From Candolleomyces eurysporus (lineage: Eukaryota > Basidiomycota > Agaricomycetes > Agaricales > Psathyrellaceae), in NCBI GenBank assembly GCA_027579435.1, contig JANBPK010000785.1, positions 1-64,000 of the forward strand: a stretch of 64,000 nt of DNA, in the 5' to 3' direction. Every line of letters begins with the position of its first letter. Position 1 is the stretch's first letter. Under the pieces are notes generated by a model. That model was not told the DNA's origin. It saw nothing but the letters and a program-made list of their open reading frames with translations, and made no database searches. Shown here piece after piece: positions 45,484 to 57,227 of the stretch. The position numbers and the translations under genes were made by a program.

Positions 45484-46933
45484 TTACGAGTGACCAAACT
45501 TGAGCTCCGGTATTTCGTCGATTCTTACTTGATGGGCTGTCTCCCTAAATGCATCTAGCTGTCTGCGAACCTCCGCACATTCCGGATTTGATTCAACGAT
45601 TTGGTACGCCTCCGGCAAGGCCGCTTCAAGATACTGTAACNAGGTGTCGGCGTTACGCAAAAGATTTTCCAAACGAACACTACGCACTTTGACCCTATTC
45701 TCGGAGGCAGGGTGTGTTTGAGCAAATTCAAACGCTTTACGGGACATGACGGATTTCTCCAACTGGCCTAGCCGCTCAAACATGCTATGGAGATAGGTTG
45801 AGTGGAGAGAAGTGGGAGTGTGTGTCGCTGTCAGACTTACGCCGGTGCAGCTCCGGGATTGTAACATGCTTTCGACATGAGACGGAGTCCAATGAGATCG
45901 GCTGTAAGATGGTCAAGTTAGGTCTGCCATGGGAACCGGACCAGAACATACCTTCTCTTTCCTGCGTTCTTGAATTGGGCAGCTCCAGCAGGAACGTCGT
46001 CAGATTTTGCGTGATAAAATAGTCTACGCTCAACAGTTGGAGGATGGCAGCCACTCCAAACCAGACTGTCTGGGACGAGATGCGTTCAGCGGTGTGTCGG
46101 GCCACGACATGTCCAATTTCTAAAAGGTACGGGTCATTCGTCGTGAAATGCACGAACAAACGAGCAGGCTTACCATGAGCCAACACAGCAGCAAGTCCCT
46201 CTTCGTCCCGACAAACAGGCAGGATGCCTGTAAACACTACGACGACGCCAGGAGTGGCCATGGCATTCACGGTTCTCTTATCGTCCACAACGATGACGTC
46301 CCACTTCTTCTGTGGTCCATAGGCTTCGGTGGGACGCGTCGATGCGCCGAATTCAGAGAATTCACCAAAACTGTCGCCAAAGAGCGTGGCGTGGGCTGGT
46401 TTCTCCCCATGCAATGCCCCAAGATTAGAGGCGGTCAGGATCCGAGATACAACGCGTCGAACGTGGTGCGACATGGGGTGGTTCGGAGGCAGGATTTTGC
46501 CATGGAAAGTGTTGTGGATCTCGCGCCGCGTTAGATCAGCTATCTGCTCCGTTGTAAGACGCTCGTGGTGTTGGACGAAGCAACTAAACGAATACCTCAG
46601 CCTCTGTTTCCGGACTGGTGTTCATGAACCTCCATCTTCCTGTTTCTGGAACTTGTTCCAGACTAACAGGGCGTCAATAGCCACCAATTAAATGAGATAA
46701 TCCACGCACTGGGAAAAGTAATAAGCCGCTGCAAGACCCCCTCCCAGAACTAGCAACTTGGCTCTTGGATCCCAATTCCGATAGTCGAGTGGATGACGGG
46801 GTTTGTGTGGTGGCTCGCCCGGGCTCCCAAACCGAACATATCTAACCTCGTTTCTGATTTGAGTTGAAGCAAATGACCTGATATTTGGCGTACGATAGAT
46901 CGTCCTGGCCCTCGAGAACAACCGGAAGGACAT
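45484..46933 (-). CDS. OMA1: mitochondrial inner-membrane metalloprotease OMA1 (M48)
   Basis: The ATG at 46933 opens MSFRLFSRARTIYRTPNIRS, a presequence rich in Arg/Ser without acids. A membrane segment (AKLLVLGGGLAAAYYFS) and the OMA1 hallmark HLEQVPETGRWRFM, joined across an intron at 46709-46663, follow. HVRRVVSRILTASNL and NAMATPGVVVVFTGILPV precede the zinc motif HEIGH; its Glu codon is split by the intron 46173-46120. ELPNSRTQEREAD and LIGLRLMSKACYNPGAAPAMFERLGQLE come from three exons. OMA1 cuts OPA1/Mgm1-type GTPases and other inner-membrane proteins on stress. The short ATG was chosen over an upstream in-frame ATG (47191) because it gives the presequence. One N at 45641. Confidence 0.92.
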
Positions 46934-47376
46934 GGTATGCGTAAAGGGATGATTTTCGTCATCGGCGGCCCGCTCAAGCTGCATTTCTGCCGGTCGTTGA
47001 AACTCCGACCCTTTCCTCTTGTACCTCACCGTGAACAGCGTCGTCCTTTCAATGCCATCGCTGGCTCCAAGCTTCGAAGATGGGAGGCTATCACACTCGA
47101 AACATGAATCATAGACGGTTGATAGCGAAGGTGAGCATCGCAACTCGTCTCTCTGAAGAGTGATACCCACCTTATTTGCCAGAGACAACACATCACAGAA
47201 TTATCACACCAACGTTATTGCGATATTCAGCACCTCAGAAATATGAACTCAGTCAAGCGTGTAACTCGCGGGTTCGCAAAATCACGAACCCCTAAACGAT
47301 GGATTTTTTCCTCCGATTAGAGAAGGATGATGAGGACGGGGACCAAAATGTATAGCCCCGTGAGTGAAGATTCATC

Positions 47377-48235
47377 TTATTGAGATTGTTTGTAGTCAAC
47401 CTTCTGGTCCAGAAGCGACAAGTTAGCGACTAGCTTTCGCCCTCGCTCGATGTCCTCAACGGTAGCCAAGCTTGCGGTGACGCCGAAGCTGCCGTCGAGC
47501 TCTGTTTGCATTATTGAAGTCGAACAGGAGCCTGTGAAGCTGGTTGAATCGTTCACTCCCCCTTCCCTATCCACGTAACCCTTCCCCTTCTCAGGCCCTA
47601 GGTTACCGCTGCGCGAACGCTCTTAATGTTCCCGTAATTGACGCTCAGTGAAAACTTCAAAACGGAGCTCTAGCCAAGCACGAACCTTCTGAAGGCTAGG
47701 GCCAGTGATGTAGAGGCGCAAAGATGGTTGAAGGTGGAGTAGTTTTTTGCCCTTCTCGAAATCGGGTTTGCTTAACGCGGTTGATTCAGAGCTGATAAGG
47801 TAACCGTCCAGCTCCCCAAGACCTCGAAGGACTTCCTCAAGCTTTTCGGCTCAGCCCAGGCCTGAAGTCTCTTTCCCCATCGCCTGCGATGTATGTCTGG
47901 TATATTCCATGCCCTAAAGAAAACCCCCACGATCATCGCATTTCGGGTGTACCAAGCTTTACTGAAGGATATACCTGCGCTAATCCCATGTATAGTTCGC
48001 GATCTTCGCTGTATTCTTCACTGCGTGGTCGACTGCAGACTTCGATGACATCCTAACGCATATATTCCCCAGACTTCACCGTGTCTACACATCGACTAGC
48101 GAACCGGTACTGGTAATCTTGAGCCATGGCTCTACACATGTGCTGAGATACTTTTGAAGACGAGAGTCTTCGAGAACTTCAGTGAACGCAGGGCAAAATG
48201 TAGAGTTCCTACACAAATGTCATCCGAAATCGATC
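47377..48235 (-). pseudogene. decayed gene of unknown family
   Basis: The minus strand keeps long protein-like stretches in one frame, broken by stops. In order: FTEVLEDSRLQKYLSTCVEP, SSKSAVDHAVKNTAKIANYT, KLEEVLRGLGELDGYLISSE, LHLQPSLRLYITGPSLQKVR, LELRFEVFTERQLREH, LATVEDIERGRKLVANLSLL, end KVDYKQSQ. At least four in-frame stops occur. Some could be hidden by introns, but no splice set removes all by eye. I do not recognise the family. 48240-48860 shows no gene. Confidence 0.5.
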
Positions 48236-48861
48236 CCTGCTTCCAGCGAACTGCGTGCGGGTTTGCTTTGACTTGCTACCCACTTTTACGACGGATTCGA
48301 GGGCAAACATACTAGCGAAGAAACTCTATGATCAAACAGGTGAGTATTCTTCAGGCTCGAAGTAGAGGCCTATGCAGTCAAATAAAGAGACTCGTAATAA
48401 CTGCGGATACTAACAGTGCATTAATCAATGGAATGGAATTGGCCTAGGAGATCTTCCGGGTTTCTCGCTGATCAGCATTAAGTGCGATCAGGAGTGCTGA
48501 TGTTTGAGGACCATCAATACTCATACCCATTGAATGCCCTTGGTCAAACACCATCATCATGGCAGTGTTTTAATGTCGTCGATATAGCGGCTCCACATAT
48601 CTTTGTCCCACATTGCAGAACTTTGACCGGAGTACGGCCAATACGGGCTTTTATCAGAAGTGAGTAGTCGCCTTCGATCTTCACTTCAATACGACGCTCA
48701 ACAATGTTCAAGGTCGCTGGGGTAACCCTGTTTCATCCTGGCCAAGTTGAACACCGCAAATTTAGCGTTTGAGATGCCACATTTAAAGACCCTTTGGAAG
48801 CACCGCAGCGTCCTTTACCCCAGGATTTTCCTTTCATTCGTCACTGACTAGATCCTTCATC

Positions 48862-50057
48862 ATGTCACAAAGCGAAGTTATGACCGATATCGGTCAGCAC
48901 ATCGCCGGCTCTCTCTATGCGAACGTGGGCTTAACCTTGTTCGAATCAGGTAAGTTGTCCCTTCATAACTTCGTGCGGTCGCCGAATCTTAGCTATCGTC
49001 AGGGATACTATTTTTTATGGCTGTATACGGTCTTTGCGTGTTCATGGAGACACCTAAGCCACTCAGGAAAGGTCGTACCCGATACATCGTGATCTCTTTC
49101 GTATTGCTGGGACTCGTAGTCCTGTCAACGATCCTCGACGCTTTCGAAATCTTCAAGTGGACATTTGAAGCGACCTCTCCCATCGATTACATTCGTGTCG
49201 TGCAGGGGAACACGCGTTCTTGGCAACGATATCTAAGCCTCGTTTGCATAATCGTCCAGGTCACGATTGGAGATTTACTGCTGGTAAGTGGACACCTTTG
49301 GGGTATATAGACCCGTGCTGACTAAAAGTAGGTATATCGATGCTACGTCATCTGGCGACACCGTTGGTGGGTTATCGTACTCCCAACGCTCACTTGCATT
49401 GCTTCTTTCAGTACGTCCTTTTCGCTTCGTGACTATTGCAAGTGCATTCACTGAATCTCCTGCTCATATTGCAGTTGTCGGCATCGTTCCCCTAGCGGTG
49501 ACAAAGGATGGTATCACAGAGCCCTGGGCTGAAACGGCCAGAACGTTGCTCACCGTTTCAACCAATATTATGGTGACGGCCCTAATCTCTTTCAATCTGC
49601 TTCAAGCTCGTCGCACATTGTCCAAAATGCTTCCCGCCAAGGACCTCCAACTATACACGGGCGTCGTGACAATCCTCATCGAGTCTGCCCTGCCGCTGAC
49701 TGTGTCCGGCATTGTATACGCAGCAATTGTAGTTGCGCGGGAAAGGGTCACTCGCTCAAGCCTAGGACCCTACTCTGCAGCGCTAAATATCTTTGCGTTC
49801 TTTTTCTTCTGCTTCTGCGTGAGTGGCCCCTTGTATTCTGCTCCGGGTTTACTAACAACCACTGTTCTGCCCTCTTTTGACATCAGGTCATATCGCCGTC
49901 TATGATTATCTTCCGCATCACCACAGGTAGATCATGGGTTCATAGGTTCCCTAACGGAAACTCCCAAGCAACTTCCATCCATTTCGCCCCTCAGACTGTC
50001 AAGTCATCTGCCGATATCGAGTCGTCTACGGAAGGCCAATCTTCAAGTGCCCCGTGA
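48862..50057 (+). CDS. seven-helix fungal membrane protein B
   Basis: Exons 48862-48949, 49003-49283, 49332-49410, 49475-49818 and 49887-50057 give 320 residues; exons 2 and 3 have exactly the lengths of copy A (281 and 79 nt). It starts MSQSEVMTDIGQHIAGSLY. Signature VYRCYVIWRHRWW; last helix block NIFAFFFFCFC; inner tail MIIFRITTGRSWVHR, Ser-rich to the stop. It heads the right-hand array; no DUF4238 gene follows directly. Function unknown. Confidence 0.87.
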
Positions 50058-50139
50058 GTTGTACACCATCGTTTGTAAAACAATATTTATTTTGTCTATG
50101 TGCACTCCGTCCATCCCACGAAAGCGACAACTTTGCCAT

Positions 50140-50580
50140 CCGATCCGTGGGCGTCTCTTCGTGCAAATCTTCAACTGGGGTTGGCAGTATTGCCCTCATT
50201 TCTGATCAGTGATCCTCAATGTCTTGCCAATTCCACTGAACCAGGTCCACAACGCAGTCTGCACGTCGATCTAATCCAACCATCCCGGATTACCCGAATA
50301 CATGACCAATCATATACGGTGCTCATCGTTTCAAGGATCATATCTGCACAATCAGAGTCGTCGATAGTGGCGCCAACAGCTTACGGCTCACCCAAGCTCG
50401 GGATGATGCCAACTTGACACTGGCAGTGCCTGCCAAGTTCATTAACCATGAGTTCTCCATATTCTTGTTCACCGGGATGTGCTGGATTCTATCTCTGTTT
50501 CATGAGAGCAAAACGGGTGTGGATTGATCATCACATTGCTCTGGCGCTCAGGTGTCCCCTGCATATATAAGCTGGTTAGC
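50140..50580 (+). repeat. upstream block shared with 59500-59990
   Basis: Ordered matches link this stretch to the one before the seven-helix pseudogene, such as CGTCGATAGTGGCGCCAACA with CGTCGATAGTGCGGCTAACA, and TCATGAGAGCAAAACGGGTG with TCATGAGAGCAAAATAGGTG. It is probably the promoter side of an ancestral seven-helix gene. Confidence 0.6.
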
Positions 50581-50635
50581 TAAATCATTGACATGGGCCT
50601 CGGTCCCACTCCTGCTCCTCTTTGAGCGGGGTATC

Positions 50636-51838
50636 ATGTCGGAAAACGATGATTTTGGGGCTCGCGTAATGGCAAGCTCTTTCTACGTAAACACGTCCCT
50701 GACGCTGTTCATAACTGGTGAGCCATTCCATAAATTCTGTCTTGGCCACATACTAACTTTGCTGGTGTCAGGCATGCTTTTCTTCATGGCGGTCTACGGA
50801 CTCTCAGCCTTTCTGGGGACGCCCAAAGACCTCAGGAGAGGCCGAACCCGATACATCGTGATATCCTTCGTTTTGTTTGCATTGGAGGGTTTTTCAGCGG
50901 CCCTGGACTCTTCCGAGATATTCAAGCGTTTGTTCGAAGTGACCTCTGCCATTGGGTACCTCGACATGGTCGACCAAAACATGCGATCTTGGCAACAATA
51001 CCTTAGTATGGTTTGCGTGATACTCACAATCACTATCGGGGATCTGCTACTGGTACGCAGAATCTCTCAGTGTATGGACACGCACTGACGTTTGATTTAC
51101 TTGCAGGTGTACCGCTGCTACGTTATCTGGCAGCATCAGCGGTGGGTAACTATACTGCCTGCTCTAACCTGCCTTGCCTCTTTTGGTACGTTCTTCCTAC
51201 TCTAAGGAGTTTAGCTACCAACAAACACTCCGTGGTACATTTCTAAACCAGTCATGGGCATCGTTCCTCTGGCTATAACAAAGACCGGTCAACTCACTGA
51301 ATATTCTTACGCAATGGCGAGAGCCTTCCTGACCGTGTCGACCAATATCATGGTCACAGGCCTTATTTCCTTCCAACTCCTCCAGGCCCGCCATTCATTG
51401 TCCATATCTCTCCCTTCTGCCGATCTGAAGCATTATACTAGCGTGGTTGCCATAATCATTGATTCAGCCGCTCCACTCGCGGTTTCAGGCATCATCTACG
51501 CAGCAGTCGTCGCATCGTATCAAAAAGCTTCAAGTGTGCGATCAAGTGCTCTAGGGCACTACGTTGCGGCTCTGAACATATCGGCCGTCTTTTTCTATGC
51601 CTTCTGTGTGAGTGGGATTCACGATAACTTCCATGCCACGGACTGTTAACGTCTTCAATAGACCTTATCGCCCGCGATGATCATATTTCGCGTCACGACA
51701 GGGCGATCTTGGTTTCGATTCCCAAGACGAACCAATGGCGAACTATCGAATCCTATCACTTTCGCGCGTCAGACTACGGAGTCGTCTTTTATAGAGTCAC
51801 CCATTGGGAGGCCAAGAACTGAAAATGTTGACGTATAG
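50636..51838 (+). CDS. seven-helix fungal membrane protein C
   Basis: Exons 50636-50717, 50772-51052, 51107-51185, 51252-51607 and 51662-51838 give 324 residues. Start MSENDDFGARVMASSFYVNT. Signature VYRCYVIWQHQRWVTILPAL; the fourth exon has MARAFLTVSTNIMVTGLISF and YVAALNISAVFFYAFC; the tail begins TLSPAMIIFRVTTGRSWFRF. It is intact and ends 427 bp before DUF4238 alpha on the same strand, the arrangement repeated at 60.9-62.5 kb. Membrane location; role unknown. Confidence 0.88.
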
Positions 51839-52154
51839 CAAAGTAACACAAAATGTGAGGTGTATCTCGCGTCATTTGAAGCCTGGTTACTTGGATCCGG
51901 ATACCCATATCCACACTACGAGCTATATGGCCTCGAGCTCCTTCTACAAACTTGGCAGAAACACGAAGAGAAATGTGTTTGGGCTGATCGACAAATGGCG
52001 ACGGTATGGGAAAACAGCAAGCCACGAATTTGATAAGTTACTGTTGTCCCTCCGGGGACGTCTAGGCAAACCGAGCGTTAAAATGGCCTGAAACCCATTA
52101 AATGTTCAATTTTTGCATCGTGTAATACACGAGGTTGCTTTATACAAAAGAGCC

Positions 52155-52264
52155 ACTCGCTGCGGATGGGGTCCTCAGCTTACCACCACCTCGTTCTCAA
52201 GAGAACCAGCGGTGCTGTCGAGCTTTGAATCTCCCTGACTTCAATACCAGTGTCCATCGTAAAC
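52155..52264 (+). promoter_or_regulatory. conserved leader of DUF4238 alpha
   Basis: The block CTGCGGATG.GGTC.TCAGC, ACCACCTCGTTCTCAAGAGA, GTGCTGTCGAGCTTTGAATC, up to TGTAAACATG recurs before every DUF4238 copy. Such uniformity in non-coding DNA suggests recent copying or a constrained 5' leader. Confidence 0.65.
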
Positions 52265-54095
52265 ATGCCCTACTACCACTACATTCCACCCTTCATTCTT
52301 CGAGGATTCATTCTAGAGCGAACAACTTCCCCTGAAACTTCCGTAAGAAAGTGAGTCCAGATACAGGTATCGACAGACGCCATCGATCCCTTACATTTGC
52401 TATAGAACAAAGAAGCAGAGGCAGCGGGAGGCAAGGAAGGCGAGGAAGAACGGCCAGCCGGATCCCGAGACCGTTTCGGCCTTCAGCCTGAGGTCGAGAT
52501 TGATCGAATTCGTACCGGTGCCGACCACCTCTGGGGTGATGAAGTTTTATCAGGACGCTAGTAATCAAGAGCACTTGGAGCACTTGGAGAACAAACTGTC
52601 CGAGCTGGAGGGGGAGGCGGCACGGATCATCAGGGAACTGCACATCGCCGCCAGACGTCAGTCATCCAACCAGACATTTACCCTCCCCAGGAGCGACCTC
52701 CAGTTGTTCTGGAAATTCATCCTCCTTTTGCATTACCGAAACAGCCCCATCGAGGAGATGTTTCAAGAAGACCATCCTCGCAACGCGCCAATCCGTCAAT
52801 GGTTACGCCACCTCAAAATAATGAAAGGGTACACGACCGACAAAGAATTTTGGTTGGACGGCCTCCATTACTACCTCTCCACCAAGCACTCAGATATTCT
52901 CAAACACGCAAAGCAATGCACAATTTACGGACCATCTCATCTCGTCGGTGAAACGAACGCTGACATCCCTTCTCACCGGTGGCAGGCCCTGGCATACGAG
53001 TCCCTCATCAATGACCACTTCCTCGGAATATGGAGGTCTCACGAAGCCTCCGAGTTCGTCCTGGGGGATAATTCTTATAGAATATGGGAAGGGACGTTGG
53101 CAGGATCACCACGCCTATACGAGATATATGTTATCAGCCCCAAGCTCTCGATTGTCCTGAAACTCAACAGATCGAAAACCCTCCCTCCTGAATCCGAGAA
53201 GAGTACCCTGAGTGATCATCCTCTGGATGTTCCTCAAACGGTTTACAACCGAGGCCCCGGTGCTTTAGGGAATAGACACGCAAGTCCGAAGGATCAATTC
53301 GACGCATTAGAACGTCACCTCCGGTCGCCTAGTTCCAACAACGATCAGTTCACGTTCAGGATCAATCAGCTGACGGTGGACCAGACGTACCTTGTGAACC
53401 AGGTCGTCCTGGAGAACCTCGCTACTGATGAATTGCTGGTATTTGCGTCCAGAGATGCAATGCTCTCGACGGCGCAGCGATATGACACTCCCGAAGGACC
53501 CTTCCTGAAGCAGAATCGGCAGGCGATCGCAGAATTGGTTCGGTGCCTCGAATCTAGCGCAAGCGGCAACCCTTCTAGTAGCACCTTCCAATGTGAAGCG
53601 AGCACTCCAGGGTTGGGTAACACCACTCCTTCCAATCCTACGTTTATTCGGCCACTCCGAGCCAGGCTAGGCTTTGGATCCGTTACAAATAACCCCCAGC
53701 TGGTTCAACGGGAAGCCCTAGCGCGATCACGCAAGGCGACCCTCGAAAGGTTCTTGTGCTGCATTTTCTGCGTTCCCGTTATGCTTCTATCTGCGGCGGC
53801 ATACTTCGGTGGGGCGTTGGTAATGCTGATGCTGTTCCTTTTCGATTGGGCAGTTCGGGGGCACAGCACACGCCGATGTGTGTGGCCATCCGAGAGCATC
53901 GACAATCCACAGGGTGGCGAAGCAGTCGGGTATACGGTTCCAGCCTTTGTTGGGTGTCTGTACCTGGCGGGGCTGTTCGTGTATGCGGCGTTATACATGA
54001 TACTGGCATTTTTGCTTGATTTACCATTGGAGGACAATGAGGGGAACCTAAAGCTTCCAGGAGAAGGTGTAAGGCCATTATTCTATCTGTTCTAG
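52265..54095 (+). CDS. DUF4238 protein with C-terminal membrane helices, alpha
   Basis: Two exons, 52265-52350 and 52406-54095, give 591 residues. The start MPYYHYIPPFILRGF is the family motif H-Y-x-P-x-F-x-L-R-x-F; the first Pro-Arg is Pro-Pro here. A very basic stretch (KKQRQREARKARKN) begins exon 2. The body has LEHLENKLSELEGEAARIIR (likely coiled coil), FTLPRSDLQL, YLSTKHSDILKHAKQ and EFVLGDNSYRIWEGTLAGSP. The last 130 residues add two hydrophobic segments (VMLLSAAAYFGGALVMLML; FVGCLYLAGLFVYAALYMI). The family occurs in bacteria, phages and fungi with no proven activity. Membrane anchoring is inferred. Confidence 0.85.
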
Positions 54096-55082
54096 TACGG
54101 ATTGTTCAGATTGTTGACGCGTTCAAGAAAGCTGGGAAGTGACGTACCTATCCTGAGTCGCCTGAGCGCTGTATATTCCTTAAATAGCCTCCTAGAATCT
54201 ACGCCAACTCCTAGGCAGGTTCATTTAGCCATTGGAAATCCCCGCCATGTCGTAGGGGTTCAGCTTCCAGTGCAGTCCGCAATTCGAGATGCTGAGCATC
54301 TCTTGTGGCCCTTTCATAGAGAAGACGTCGAGTAATCCCCTATAGCTTAGGGTACACCTCCCGTTGGATTCTACGCTTGCGGGGAATACCCAGCACGACT
54401 GGGAACAAGTGAGACTTGGTGGAGGTTAGGCGGATTGATGTGACGGATTTCAACGGCTTTCAACGGCCGAAGTGTCTCCAGGCGGCGACTCAAATCCTCC
54501 GAGATCGCCAGTGGCATGTCGGAGTCGCTGGTCCAACTGTAACGCTCAAGCTCCTCTCGAACCTTCCTCTGAACGTCTGCTTTGCTTGACCGCGACTCGT
54601 CTCCCTACAGCGATATCGGCGAACCGCAGGATATATAACAATCAGTGGAGGACGAGACTACCGAACGACCCATAAAGACCTGGTGGGGGCGAAGCGGTTT
54701 TGTTTCCCTACTTTTCGAGATTATCCTTACTCTCCATCCTCATTAAGAACCTATACAAGGGGTGCATCGGCACCTTCGCTGTTCCTTTCTTTTGTGACTT
54801 GTCCTGGTTTTTAACACCAAGCTTCGTCCAACGCCCTTACTCTGCACCGTCTAGAGTGAGCGACTGTTGGGAGAAGGGCGTCCGTTCACATTCTTGTCAC
54901 CTGCTTCCTCGGAAAGGTTGAGTGCAGAGAACAAGGAAGAGATTTTAGCAGGGTACCCGGGAATATTCCGCGAGGTTGCCGTTCATCCGAACAAACCGAG
55001 CGCTGAAATGGCCTGAAATTTATTATTTAAAGTTCAATTGTCGCATCGTGTAAAACATGAGGTCGCTAGATGTGAAAGAGCA
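54096..55082. other. spacer between DUF4238 alpha and beta
   Basis: The 75 bp after the alpha stop (CCTATCCTGAGTCGCCTGAG) recur after beta, so the 3' flanks were duplicated too. 54960-55082 resembles 52060-52150 (AAACCGAGCG.T.AAATGGCC). No gene is supported. Confidence 0.5.
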
Positions 55083-55192
55083 ACTCGCTGCTGCGGATGC
55101 GGTCTTCAGCTTACCATCACCTCGTTCTCAAGGGAACTAGTGCTGTCGAGCTTTGAATCTCTCCGACTTCAATCCCAGTGTCGATTGTAAAC
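55083..55192 (+). promoter_or_regulatory. conserved leader of DUF4238 beta
   Basis: Same block and spacing as in alpha, ending TGTAAACATGCCC. Confidence 0.65.
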
Positions 55193-56791
55193 ATGCCCTA
55201 CCACTACTACATTCCACGATTTATCCTTCGAGGATTCATTCTTCGAGATTTCATTCCGGAGGAAACGATTTCCTCTGAACCTTCCGCACGAAGGTGAGTG
55301 TAGATAAAGACATCGAAAGACCTCATCGATCGCTTACATTGCTCCAGAAAGAAGCAGAGGCAGCGGGAGGCACGGAGGGCGACAGAAAAGGGCCGCCCGG
55401 ATCCCGAGACCATCTCGGTCTTCAGCCTGCGGTCAAGATTGATCGAATCCGTACCGATAGCGACAAGCTTTGGGGTGATAAACTTCTACCACGATGCTAG
55501 TAATCAAGCGGACTTGGAGCGTTTGGAGAAGAAACTGTTCAAGCTGGAGGGCAAGGCAGCACGGGTCATTAGGGAATTGCACATCGCCGCAGGACATCAG
55601 ACATTCACCCTCCCCAGGAGCGACCTCGAGTTGCTCCGTAAATTCATCTTCCTTATGCATTACCGAAGCAGTGCCATCGAGAAGACATACTTCCAGGAGG
55701 ACCATCCTCGCAACGCGCCAATCCGTCAATGGATCCGCTACCTCAAAGTAACGAAAGGATACACAACTGAAAAGGAGATCTGGTTGGACGGGCTCCGTTA
55801 CTACCTCTTTACCCATCATTCTGATATTATCAACCACGCAAAGCAATACCCAATTTACGGACCATCTCATCTCATCGGTGAAACGAACGTTGACGTCCCT
55901 TCTCACCAGTCGCACGCCCTGGCATATGAGTCCTTCATCAACAACAACTACCTCGGAATATGGAGGTCGCACGAAGACTCCGAGTTCGTCCTGGGGAATA
56001 ATTCTTATGGAATATGGGAAGGAACGTTGGCAGGGTCGCCAGGTCTATTCAAGATATACGTCATCAGCCCCAAGATCGCGATTGTCCTGAAACTCAACAT
56101 GTCAAAAACCCTTCCCCCAGTCTTCGAGGAGAGCACCCTGAGTGACCATCCTCTGGGATTTCCTCAAACAGTTTACCATCGAGGCCCCGATGTTTTAGAG
56201 AACAGACGTGCAAGTCCAAAGGATCAATTCGACGCATTACAGCGCCACCTCGAGTCGCCTAATTCCGACAACGATCAGATCACGTTCAGAATCAACAAGC
56301 TGACGGTGGACCAGACGTACCTTGTGAACCAGGTCGTCCTGGAGAACCTCGGCGCCGATGGGTCGCTGGTATTTGCGTCCAGAGATGCAATGCTCTCGAC
56401 GGCGCAGCGATATGACACCCCCGAAGGGCCGTCCCCGAAGCAGAATCGGCGGGCCATCGCGAGATTGATCAAGTGCCTCGAATCCGGCGAAAGTGGCGGC
56501 CTTTCACGCAAGGAAACCTTCGAAAGGGTCTTGTGGTGGATTTTGTGCATTCCCGTTATGCTCCTATCTGCGGCGGCATGCCTTGGTGGGGCATCGATAA
56601 TGCTGGTGCTGACCTTATCTGATTGTGGAGTTCCGGGCCGCAGCACACGTCGATGTGTGTGGCCATCCCAGAGCCCACAAGGCGGCAAACAAGTCGGGCT
56701 TACAGCTCCGGCCTTGGTTGGGTTTCTGTTCCTGGCGGGGCTGTTCGTGTATGCGGCGTTATACATAGTACTGGCATTCTATCTGTTCTAG
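55193..56791 (+). CDS. DUF4238 protein with C-terminal membrane helices, beta
   Basis: Exons 55193-55293 and 55348-56791 give 514 residues. Start MPYHYYIPRFILRGF carries the intact motif; a five-residue repeat (FILRGFILRDF) lengthens exon 1. The body follows alpha: LERLEKKLFKLEGKAARVIR, FTLPRSDLELLRKFIF, YYLFTHHSDIINHAKQ, WEGTLAGSPGLF. It lacks about 65 residues of the Ser/Thr-rich linker that alpha has before the two C-terminal helices (MLLSAAACLGGASIMLVL; LVGFLFLAGLFVYAALYIVL). Intact frame. Confidence 0.87.
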
Positions 56792-56929
56792 CACGTATTG
56801 TTCAGATTGTTGACGCGTTCAATAAAGTTTGGAGGTGACGAACCGATCCTGAGTCGTCTGAGTGCTGAATGTTCCTCTCGCCAAATAACCTCCGAGAATC
56901 TACCGCTGACCAGATCCGGTACTATTACA

Positions 56930-57036
56930 TGTACGCAGCAATCGTGGCTGCCGGAAAAGGTCGCTGGCCCAAGCCTAGGACCGTACGCTGCGGCACTACA
57001 TATTTCATTCTCTTCCGCTTTTTTTCGTGAGTGGCC
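56930..57036 (+). pseudogene. seven-helix gene relic (end of exon 4)
   Basis: TACGCAGCAATCGTGG..., AGCCTAGGACCGTACGC and CGTGAGTGGCCC match 49718-49828 of gene B, including its exon 4 donor site, but with frame breaks. It lies 190 bp upstream of DUF4238 gamma, where the partner seven-helix gene stands in the intact pairs. Nothing else of the gene remains. Confidence 0.75.
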
Positions 57037-57120
57037 CTTCGACTCTGTAAGTCTAGCCCGAAATTTACTTGAGGTTTGCCTCGTGTTAGGTCACGAGGTC
57101 GTAATATGTAAAGAGGCCCT

Positions 57121-57227
57121 CGATGTAGATGCGATCTTCAGCTTACCACCACCTCGTTCTCAAGAGAACCAGAAGTGCTGTCGAGCTTTGGATCTCTCCA
57201 ACCTCAATACCAGTGTCAATTGTAGAC
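57121..57227 (+). promoter_or_regulatory. conserved leader of DUF4238 gamma
   Basis: GCGATCTTCAGCTTACCACC, TCTCAAGAGAACCAG and GTGCTGTCGAGCTTTG match the other leaders up to GTAGACATG. Confidence 0.65.

Noticed and set aside
45798..46691. Plus-strand open frames opposite OMA1
   Set aside because: The minus strand carries the complete OMA1 motif series and phase-consistent introns; the plus frames have no recognisable motif.
53307..54078. Antisense frames inside DUF4238 alpha
   Set aside because: They mirror the coding strand; the sense frame has the family motif, matches four paralogues and is open for 563 codons.
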